Positions 9,915 to 17,923 of a DNA stretch of 22,507 bases are shown here, piece after piece. Each line of letters begins with the position of its first letter. The first letter of the stretch is position 1. Made by a program: the position numbers and the translations under genes. Source of the DNA: Lingula anatina (taxonomy: Eukaryota > Brachiopoda > Lingulata > Lingulida > Lingulidae); assembly GCF_001039355.2 (NCBI RefSeq), contig NW_019774759.1, positions 365,664 to 388,170 on the forward strand, read 5' to 3'. Below the pieces are notes generated by a model. That model did not search any database. It was not told where the DNA came from and worked only from the letters and a program-made list of their open reading frames with translations.

Positions 9915-10128
9915 GACCCCATTCCCAGAGATTAGATCGATCCAACTAGATCGACCTAACTCCCTGGGGGTTCACGCTAAAAAGCTGTCAGCCGAGCGGG
10001 CACGAAAGTTAATTGCCCCCTTACAGCTTGTAGTGGGCGGGACAGACATTTAAGCCGGATTATCTGACAGTAATCTAGTGAGACTCCCCACGGGGAAAGA
10101 TCGATCTAAAATCTATGGGAATGCGCCC
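9915..10128 (+). mobile_element. Harbinger-like MITE, copy 2 (214 bp)
   Basis: Second member of the family at 6694-6918, same orientation, roughly 80% similar by eye and slightly shorter. The left end GACCCCATTCCC and right end GGGAATGCGCCC form a 12-bp imperfect inverted repeat. It is flanked by TTA on both sides (9912-9914 and 10129-10131), the classic Harbinger target. It lies inside the spacer of the long inverted repeat, so it may have inserted after that pair formed. Confidence 0.8.
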
Positions 10129-10334
10129 TTAAATGATACATATGAGTTCATTTTGTTAATGGTTTCATTAAACAGTGCACTGCATAAGTCAAAATAGTAT
10201 CTTAAAAAAAACTACAATACCTGCTTTGAACCCATGTGTTAAAATTTTGAAATGCAGCATAATGACATTTATTAGTTTCACTAGTCTGACCTAACATGAG
10301 GAATGTCTTGACAGAAATGGCAAATTAGGTTATT

Positions 10335-10829
10335 ATAAATATGCAGTTTATCATTTAACCTGCACCATGACACCTTTACGTATGAAATAAACATATTTTA
10401 GGCTAGCTTTTGTTAAAGAAAAAGGTGTGGTTTGATGGTCCAGAATTATTATTTACGATGTTTGATGGGCAGCATTATGGCGTATATTGAAGTAATACAA
10501 GTGTAACTTCGTAAGACAAACAGAAATATAACTTTTAATGGACAGAGAAAATTGTATTACTCTCAGTGCAATGTATAAAGAAATATGATCGCCCAAAGAT
10601 CACCAACATAGCAAATTTGCTGCAAAAGTATAGAAAAGTAGACTATGTTTCAATTTAGATTTTGAAAAGATTGTTTGTTCTTTAGCCTTCAAAATCTGTT
10701 ATCTGATTGAAAGAAATATTGTTGATTTATTTAGAGTTTTTGGGGATTCAAGTCACTTGTGAATTTACGTAATCACCGATCAAATATTGACAACAAAGCT
10801 AAATTGTCATTTTTTCGCATCTTCTTTAT
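10335..10829 (-). repeat. Long inverted repeat, right arm
   Basis: Reverse complement of 7515-8008. The core GATGGTCCAGAATTATTATT (from about 10434) through CTTCAAAATCTGTTATCTGA (to about 10710) is nearly identical to the left arm. Its outer end stops within about 15 bp of the SINE at about 10838, so the SINE may have inserted at or near the boundary and hidden the true edge. Confidence 0.9.
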
Positions 10830-10837
10830 ATAATATA

Positions 10838-11150
10838 ATAATAATAATCTTTATTGGAGAATCACAACCCGAAGGTTGAAGTTATACAATTATATATGAA
10901 TATTCAAGTCAAGGAAGCCTGGTCATTTTTGCACTGGTGCACTCCGTAGACGGTCTCACCTCCCTGGGGAGCATACAGCTCGGCTGCCATATTAGGCGCT
11001 CATAGCTAATATATCATTTCTGCACTGCCTGGCCAGGCCCCAGGAGACAGCAGGTACCGTTTATAAAGGACTGGTATGTCCCCGGACGGGTTTTGAACCC
11101 ACGTCCTCCCGCTCCGGAGGCGGACACTCTAACCACAAGGCCATCCGGTC
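10838..11150 (-). mobile_element. tRNA-derived SINE
   Basis: On the minus strand a tRNA-like head (11150 to about 11078) has an A-box-like TGGCCTTGTGGTTAGAGTG. An anticodon-arm-like stretch follows (loop CTCCGGA, which would read CCG, arginine). A B-box-like GGGTTCAAAACCC completes the polymerase III promoter layout. The acceptor and T stems do not pair well, so this is not a functional tRNA. The body runs leftwards to a LINE-like tail (CAACCTTCGGGTTGTGATTC) and ends in AATAAAG plus ATT repeats near 10838. Target duplications are obscured by AT repeats on both sides. Confidence 0.8.
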
Positions 11151-11678
11151 ATATATATATAAGTTGCATTAACTTTATTCTGTGGGGTCTGTAAATTATA
11201 ATGAACTGGCATCATTAAATGATAATTATAATTACTCATAATGTATTTTGACTGATTTTATATATCCAAACAGTATTTTAATTTGCAAGGCTCGGTTTAT
11301 CCATTTAATGAAGGAGATTTCGATTAAAATAATGAGGTAATCATCATTGATGAACCATCCAAATGACCTAAAACTGCTTTAAATACCCAAATATTAGACT
11401 AACTAGTAATGTGCGGATTTGGCATATTTGATAGCATTCCATTCATATCATTCCTTATATGACATTGTATTTATTACAAAGTTACAGAGTTAATTCTTGG
11501 AGTAAACTGACACTTTATCAGATTGCACTTGGTCATGACAATTATTGCTGTTTTCTTTCTCCTATTTCATTCTGAAATTGCTTTCATAATGCAAAATATA
11601 TTTTCTGTATTTATTTAGTGCCATCTACTTGCTGCAGTCCTAGGCTGAGGCAAAATAAAACTACAAACGAATAAAAAA
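11151..11678. other. Intron 1 of gene B; nothing recognised
   Basis: AT-rich stretch between the SINE and the LINE fragment. No open frame, RNA gene or repeat family was recognised. Confidence 0.5.
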
Positions 11679-11699
11679 GTGAATTCGGAATATTTCAGC

Positions 11700-11940
11700 G
11701 CGCCTTTTAACCTGTACAGTCACTTCAAAGCAGACTCAGATTACACACCCATTTTAAAGCAGTTGCACTGGCTACCTGTTAGAGCACGCATTTTATTAAA
11801 AATCTCAACTTTTATGCTTACAATTTTTACCAATCAGCTGCCCTTACCTACAAAAACTAGTTCATCATTATGCCCCAACACATAGTTTAAGATCACTTGA
11901 CTTACAAATTCCTTTAAATGATTACAGATTTTTAATTATG
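11700..11940 (+). pseudogene. Non-LTR retrotransposon reverse transcriptase fragment
   Basis: The plus-strand translation contains YTPILKQLHWLPVRARILLK, the very recognisable segment near the C-terminal end of CR1/Jockey-type LINE reverse transcriptases. It is followed by ISTFMLTIFTNQLP. After a stop at 11884-11886, a shifted frame continues with YAPTHSLRSLDLQIP, which fits the next conserved block (SLRS). The fragment is short, frameshifted and lacks the catalytic part, so it is a dead relic inserted antisense to gene B. Confidence 0.75.
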
Positions 11941-11949
11941 AGGCAAATG

Positions 11950-12051
11950 GCGACAAAGGTATCGACTTAAGAGTCCAAACACTATATCAACTAACTGTAA
12001 ACAGCATGGGCTGAAACCACCGGGCTTGCGTCTGCTTGAAGAACGCCAAAA
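11950..12051 (+). repeat. Dispersed ~100-bp repeat, copy 1
   Basis: Shares AAAGGTATCGACTTAAGAG, TGTAAACAGCATGG, AACCACCGGGCTTG and GAAGAACG in order and spacing with 13622-13731 in the same orientation, roughly 75% identity by eye. It follows directly on the LINE fragment, so it may be part of that element's 3' end. Confidence 0.6.
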
Positions 12052-12826
12052 CACTCCCCTTTACCAGTTAATTATACATTAAATACAGTATATTAACCGG
12101 ATATTGATGAAGAATGCGACCACCATTCGTTACATTTTGACATTTTGCCAGGAAAGGAATTATGTGTGAAATACAGAGACATATATGTGAATTTAGAGTT
12201 AAATAGAAGTTTGAAGTTTGAGAAAGTCTCAGTAAAGGTACATGTCACGAAGCTCGCTGAATGGCTCACTCAATTAAGATTGCAATTTCATTCAATAGCA
12301 GTCGCTGCAGACGTTTTTTTACTCAAATGGAGAGGCACTGTGAAGCAAGCACGGTTTCCAGAGGCGAACACATAACACTGAACACATAGTACTGAATAAA
12401 ACTTTCGACGCCCCTTCCTTCTTATGCTCATTTGCATAATGGTTATTGATAGGTAAGTCCAAACACAACGCAGGTTTCCATTAAAGGATTTTTACGTTTT
12501 GAATTATTGAACAGAAAACATTTTTAATGGCTGCTTTTCTAAATAAACCCCTTACTTCTTTTGACCAGTATATACATCACTATAGTTACTGACCTGCGCA
12601 TCGTTCGGAAGAGGTGTCCAAAGTGTCCGTGCGCTTTCGTTTTGACCTCTCTCCTGAAATCAGATGTTTTATTATATGAAATGCGCTATATCTTTATCAA
12701 ATACATTATGTTTACTGTGCAGCATTGGAAATAAGTCAACAAAGGTTCTGTACACTCGCTCTTATATTAACTTCTTCTACTATTACTATAGATTAATATT
12801 TTACCACAATGATTTTAACTCCTTAC
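12052..12826. other. Intron 1 of gene B next to exon 1; no gene seen
   Basis: Contains plus-strand open frames at 12145-12375 and 12664-12849 with no recognisable product. The second overlaps exon 1 antisense. An octamer ATTTGCAT occurs near 12429. Nothing else was recognised. Confidence 0.45.
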
Positions 12827-13181
12827 CATTTTCTTGTGCATCTTGTTGAACTGTGTTCTCGTCCTCAGCGACCATGTTGTCGTCCATTAGGCACTGTATT
12901 TCTTTTTCTGACGTTTTCACAGTATCCACAAGTCTTTCAAGACCTATATCTGTTAATAGCCGTGTTAAATAGCTATATTCTCCAACTTTGATCATACCGG
13001 TATCTGTCAGATCGTTCAGCATTGTTCTCATATCAGCCGCATCTAAATTCTTTTTCAATACAGATCGAAGTAACTGGCGAATTTCTTTGGTCTTTTCCTC
13101 CCCTATTTCATTATGAAGTTCGTTTACCAGAAGGTTATGTTTGTATGCTTTCTCCAAGTCAACACAAGGTGCAGCGGCCAT
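12827..13181 (-). CDS. Gene B exon 1: death-effector-like domain protein
   Basis: First coding exon of the death-effector/TRADD-N gene. ATG at 13181 lies in AAAATGG, a good Kozak context; an upstream in-frame GTG is not a likely start. An acceptor-like ATTTTTACCCTTTTTTGTAAATAG lies just upstream and suggests a leader intron. The exon encodes about 118 residues. NELHNEIGEEKTKEIRQLLR, DMRTMLNDLTDTGMIKVGEY and YLTRLLTDIGLERLVDTV follow the six-helix layout of a death-effector domain (short helix 1, charged helix 2, L-x-x-x-G-x-I turn, final LL-x-x-IG-x-x-x-LV helix). An acidic linker follows. The donor AATG|GTAAGG at 12826 is phase 1 and joins exon 2 in frame. Death-fold domains mediate homotypic assembly of signalling complexes. 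A CARD or another death-fold class is possible. Confidence 0.7.
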
Positions 13182-13579
13182 TTTGCTCACTGATAACCTA
13201 TTTACAAAAAAGGGTAAAAATAACGATTAATAGATATTAAAACTGTATTTAAAGCTCAATATTAAGCGAAATTAAAACCACGACAAAGCACAACTACAGT
13301 TGTAGGTATATTATGGCAGCAACCGGCTGGCTTATAGAGATGCATGATGTTCAATGGGAATCCAGGGCCTATCGACATTGACAACACCGAGCTGGCATTT
13401 TGCTACCTAGGCTGATATGCTAAATCAGGCCATTGGTAAAATTGAAATGAAATAGATATACGCCTACCTGGCCCCGTACTCCGTATTTCTACGGTCATTT
13501 TATTAATTGTAACATTTAATTATTATACTACCTTTACTTACTTTAGTAATCAAGAAAAGTTGAGTTGATCATACATGTA
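13182..13579. other. Upstream flank of gene B; no feature recognised
   Basis: Probably holds the 5' leader and promoter of gene B on the minus strand. No clear TATA box or other element could be assigned. Confidence 0.4.
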
Positions 13580-13621
13580 AGATGGCGTCTTTCTGCACCA
13601 AAGGCGGGTGACCTAAATAGA

Positions 13622-13731
13622 TATAGGGCAAAGTATCGACTCAAGAGCCCAAACGCCGTGTCAACGAAGTGTAAACAGCATAGGCAATTGCGTTCTAAAA
13701 CCACAGGGCTTGTGTCCGCTAGAAGAACGAA
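13622..13731 (+). repeat. Dispersed ~100-bp repeat, copy 2
   Basis: Second copy of 11950-12051 with an 8-10-base insertion (GGCAATTGCG region). It lies in an 81-codon open frame (13565-13810) whose translation has no recognisable domain. Because the other copy contains in-frame stops, I read it as repeat sequence and not as a gene. Confidence 0.6.
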
Positions 13732-13810
13732 TTTTGTCATACTCCACACCGCATGTATAATTATTTCTCGTGTACTTGCAAAATCACCAAAGCTAGAAAA
13801 AACAGTGTGA

Positions 13811-14200
13811 ATATCCTGTATATACTATGGGGCGTCTATCCCACCTTTTCCAACATAAATGGGTTTCTCAGAGGAAAAAGACGTCTCAAAAACACCTATA
13901 ACCGATGATGGCTATCATTTTTCAGAACATGGCACAAGCCACTTTGCATCCAATCTAAGCTGTAAAATCGAATTTACACTCAACATCAAGCCTAAACAGA
14001 AATAGAAATGTGTACGGTGCATTGTATTAAAAGGATCTTCGCCACAAAGACTTGACTCACTAAGTGACTTTATAGTGGCTATGGTCCCCACTTAGTTTAC
14101 GGGAAACTCTTACAACCCTTTCGTGGGTGATTTTAAGCAACACTATTATTGACCTACAGTATATCCTGGCAAACACGTCACGTTCGGAACACGTGACTAG
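13811..14200. other. Intergenic stretch; no feature recognised
   Basis: No coding frame or repeat family was seen. The right part (14165-14200) carries several CACGT words (ACACGTCACGTT, ACACGTGAC) leading into the inverted repeat. Confidence 0.4.
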
Positions 14201-14243
14201 CACGTTGCTATGACGTTATAATGAGCTACACTGTAGCAACGTG
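14201..14243. repeat. Perfect 10-bp inverted repeat within CACGT-rich patch
   Basis: CACGTTGCTA (14201-14210) and TAGCAACGTG (14234-14243) are exact reverse complements around a 23-base spacer. A wider, weaker symmetry (CCTGGCAAACACGTCACGTT at 14165 against the reverse complement of AACGTGACGCGCTTGCTGGG at 14239) surrounds it. That pattern suggests the core of an old foldback or MITE-like element. Confidence 0.65.
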
Positions 14244-14579
14244 ACGCGCTTGCTGGGTTACTACTGAAGGATAGTATATTATATGATCTTGTCAAACTAC
14301 TTCCATCTTTTTCTTAAATGATTAGCACATACATTTCTACAGGGGACATAGTTTTTTTTTAAATTTTTATGGTAAATACATACTGGTATAGGTAATAGTG
14401 TAATACATATAATTAATTAATAGACGCACGAATGCAAGTACACTAAGACGCCACGTATATTGAGACAGACGTCGATGCACATGTTGTGTATGTTTGCTAG
14501 TCCTACTAGGCCTTGTAGTAAATCACCAGACTCTTAACATACCTTGTAAGATGCAGCGATGACTTCGTATCAAAACTCT

Positions 14580-14920
14580 GTTAGTGCAGGAGTGCAATTC
14601 GATTGCTGGCTGGAATAGGATCGAGATGCATTCGAGTTGCCCCCTGGCTCATTCTAGCAGGATTTGAAGTGTCTTGCCATTTCGGTTCTCCCTCGAATGT
14701 GATCAGAATGTTTCAAATGCTGTCAGAATGCCGTGAGAATATTTAGAATGCAGTCATAGTGCAGTTAGAATACTATTCAAATGCCATTCGATAATTTTCC
14801 ACTTGGAATGCACTTCGAAAGTTTCTTACATGAGCAAAACACTCGGGCCGGCCACAAGAATGAGTAAAAATATTTGGAATGCACTCAGAATTTTTAGAAT
14901 GCTATTACGAAGTTCAGATA
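14580..14920 (+). repeat. Irregular GAATG-rich patch
   Basis: AGAATG, GGAATG and CAAATGC words recur every 10-20 bases without a fixed period. Examples are CAGAATGTTTCAAATGCTGT, AGAATGCCG, AGAATGCAG, GGAATGCACT and AGAATGCTAT. This may be a decayed minisatellite. No coding frame. Confidence 0.5.
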
Positions 14921-16130
14921 GGCAAACAATCTTATTGACACGTGTCAGTTGTTACCTAAAATAAATTTCAGGTAAAAAGGTTTCTTTAATTTGTTTTCCT
15001 ATTTTAATAATACAATATTTTTATTCATTATTACTGTAAGGTTCTTCTGATATTCTCTTATGACAGTTTTTCAAGCAGAAAGTAAAGCACTGATCACGCC
15101 TTAATAGTCAAGACAATTACAAGTTATTATATACATCACAGAAAACGTCCATACCTTTCACTGAAAATCTGACCGTCTTCCGGAAGACCCAGAAGACGGC
15201 CTAAATCCGCCCCTGATTATCAATTGGGTCATTAACGCAAAGAACTCCTTTTTGAAACCAAGTTTTTATTAATTATTGATTTTAACATAATCATTTAAGA
15301 AAATTGTATGCTTGTAGTAAATTGTTTGTCGAAGGGTGGCACAGATATCTACAGAACATGTTTTAAATTTCTTTGATGAAATTCACGCCAGTAGACTGGG
15401 TTACGATGTGCTTGGTCACCTGCAAGTGATCAGGACCCGTCACACAGTCACTTTTTAAATATCGACATTCCTTTGGTCGTGAAAGAGGAAACGTTGAGAT
15501 TTGTTTTACATGAATAATGTAAAAAATATCGAAGCACGAAGCAAAATTGTCAAAATATTAAAGCTCCACTGGTTTTAAAAGTAGAAACTCTGAGACTTGA
15601 GATCACACACGATTGGTTTATCATGGTGAGCGGTGGTACTATGTGGGATAAAGAACCGCCAAAATTCCCCAAACTATGCTGGAAAAAAACGTTCAGATAC
15701 AAAAACCGGGGGAAAAATCACCCAAAACAGTGTATGTTCGATCATTATAGGGTGCTAGCCAATATTATACCCAATGATATGTGTGTTTAGAAAATGTCAA
15801 TTTTGGCTTTAAAATCACTAAATAAAACCAAAAACATAGTTTATGAAATTCATGCGCATGCACGCTTTTCATTTACTCAATCCAATATTTATCATTTTAT
15901 TATGTGCTGAATGTTGACTAGTGTCGTAAGATTTTTTAAAGAAAATGAACAGTTTTAGTGTATAAATATGTGTAATATGAATATAATCATAGATAGAAGA
16001 ATGTGTAGTTTATTCAAGCACATTATATTCTTAATCCTGGAACATTCATACAACATGAATCTATATATATATTTATACTGTCCGGTAGCATATTAAACTA
16101 AAAGTAATACATTTATATTGACCAGAACAC
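14921..16130. other. Intergenic stretch; no gene recognised
   Basis: AT-rich with a perfect 14-bp palindrome GTCTTCCGGAAGAC at 15175-15188 and the terminal motif described separately at 15201-15215. A 55-codon plus-strand frame starting at 15623 resembles no family I know. Confidence 0.4.
15201..15215 (-). mobile_element. Possible hAT-type transposon end
   Basis: Read on the minus strand this is CAGGGGCGGATTTAG, very close to the terminal inverted repeat shared by many animal hAT elements (CAGGGGCGGAT...). The element would lie to the left. I could not find the opposite end or an 8-bp target duplication, so it may be a truncated relic or chance. Confidence 0.35.
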
Positions 16131-16133
16131 GTG

Positions 16134-16540
16134 CAAGCATTTACAACATTGATTACACGCAGTTTATTCATGGTTCTGTCGACCACAGCATCTTAACTAG
16201 ATGTTACAGTTATAGTATCACTTTACAAACATGTATTACACATATATTCATATATTGATATACAGTACATGTACCTGTATTTTAATTCAGAAGTGTTTCG
16301 CCAAGTTGCAGTACTGGTATATACATGTACATGTATAAACATTGGCGGCATTGGTTACCTCATGATATATCGATGCTGTCGACCACAGCATCTTAACTTA
16401 CATTGTGTGCACAGATATGTTTTATAAATATACATTTAATATAAATTCATATAATTATATACATGTATTTTAATACGTACTAGTTTCACCCAGTTACAAT
16501 GTCACTAGATATATAACTACATGTATCATCTCACACTTTC
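16134..16540. repeat. Diverged 200-bp tandem duplication
   Basis: The words GTCGACCACAGCATCTTAAC at 16178 and 16378 are exactly 200 bp apart and identical over 23 bases. Neighbouring words also correspond in order: TACATGTACATGTAT-type runs, GTATTTTAAT, TTTCGCCAAGTTGCAGT against TTTCACCCAGTTACAAT. The unit boundaries are approximate. Confidence 0.75.
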
Positions 16541-17819
16541 TAAGTTTAGGGTAGAAAACATACCTAAATATCTGACCATCTGGGGCGGTATCTCGACATG
16601 TCTGCTAAAAGTACATATTCTTATGCATTATTATAGATTAATGTTTAACACACATTTGACAATACAATAGCACAGTTGAACAAATGAAATAAGCTGTTGA
16701 ATTATGCCTGGTGTCTGGAATATATGATATATTTGTAAATGAGTATTGCCGAAAACTTACAACTTGATAAATAAATAGAGTTTCATTTGTCAGTATAGCT
16801 AAAAAATAAAAACCAAAATTTACCAGCTAGCTGACCAAGTATACTGTTTTGAAAATTTTTGGGCATTTTACAGCGTGCTCTGGGACTGGGGTCAGTTATT
16901 TGTTTGGTTCAGTAATATGCAGGGTTGAGGGGGCCATTTTGACTTGGAGGGTAAAAAAATTCCCACTGGCCACTAATCTGTATCTGCCCGTGACGTGACC
17001 TTTTCAAACATTACATCCTGGTAATTCAGAAACGCACACCTTCTTTTTAATGATTCTAGACTATACATTTTGAAAAAAAGCAGCATGAAGCATCCAGCAT
17101 TGTGTTTATATATAAATAGTTCTAAATAAGAGTGCCATAGATATACTGACATTATATTTTGGTGATTGGACATTTGCTAATTGTTAAACACAAATATTTA
17201 ATTTAAATTACCAACCTGATATTTGAAAATGCGTACTTATCTGTTTTGTCTGACATACGAGAACTAAGCTACTCATACGTAAACTATTTTCAATACACTT
17301 TATAACCTTTTGACTAACAAAATCTAACATTGTTCTTGAGGCATTTAAATTAAACATCTTTGTAATTAAGTGAAGAAAATCTCAACTACATAGTTGAGGA
17401 TGAACGTGAGATTGCAGTTTTGACTCAGTAAGTGGATCGATTCTTAAGAAGTCACAGCTATAGGCCTCATGTGAAGATTGGGTAGGTCAGGAAAAAATAA
17501 CATGCCTGTATATAGACTGGAACATCCTGATTAATATCGGGGTGATGCCACATGATATAGATAAGTAGAATCTGCACCACAGGTTTTACAGGAAAGTTAC
17601 GACAAGTCTTTGGGAGATATCACATGGCATAGATATGTTGATGCACTACGGGTTTGTACTGGTAGTCTTGTTTGGTAGGGAGATTGAAAAGAACAACAAG
17701 GAATAAGGCGATGCAAAGCCTTAAATCCCAGACGGGATGTACTGGTACAATTTAATAAATACCGGATCATGTATTGGCAAACACTGATTAAAAATTATAA
17801 TAAAAGACCCATCCCACTT
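16541..17819. other. Intergenic stretch 3' of gene A; no gene recognised
   Basis: AT-rich sequence with one minus-strand frame (16973-17173) lacking recognisable features. No RNA gene or transposon was recognised. Confidence 0.45.
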
Positions 17820-17825
17820 TTTATT
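17820..17825 (-). terminator. Candidate polyadenylation signal for the NB-ARC/TPR gene
   Basis: AATAAA on the minus strand about 100 bp downstream of the stop codon at 17926-17924, a normal distance for an animal 3' untranslated region. It supports the large exon being the terminal one. Confidence 0.5.
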
Positions 17826-17923
17826 GTTAAAACAAAAGAAAAAAAGAAGAAGAAATAAATAAAAAATAAGATAAAAACATAGCATAGATACCATGAATGT
17901 GTCAACAAAAACTAAAAATTGTA

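Noticed and set aside
11078-11150. tRNA gene with a CCG anticodon
   Set aside because: A and B boxes are present, but the acceptor and T stems do not pair and the sequence continues into a SINE body and tail, so it is a SINE head.
12424-12440. Octamer ATTTGCAT as a promoter element
   Set aside because: It lies inside intron 1 about 750 bp downstream of the gene B start and is a single short motif in AT-rich DNA.
13565-13810. 81-codon plus-strand frame
   Set aside because: It overlaps a repeat whose other copy (11950-12051) has in-frame stops; no domain was recognised.
15623-15790. 55-codon plus-strand frame starting MVSGGTMWDKEPPKF
   Set aside because: Lysine-rich composition looked protein-like, but I recognise no family and see no splice sites or partner exons.
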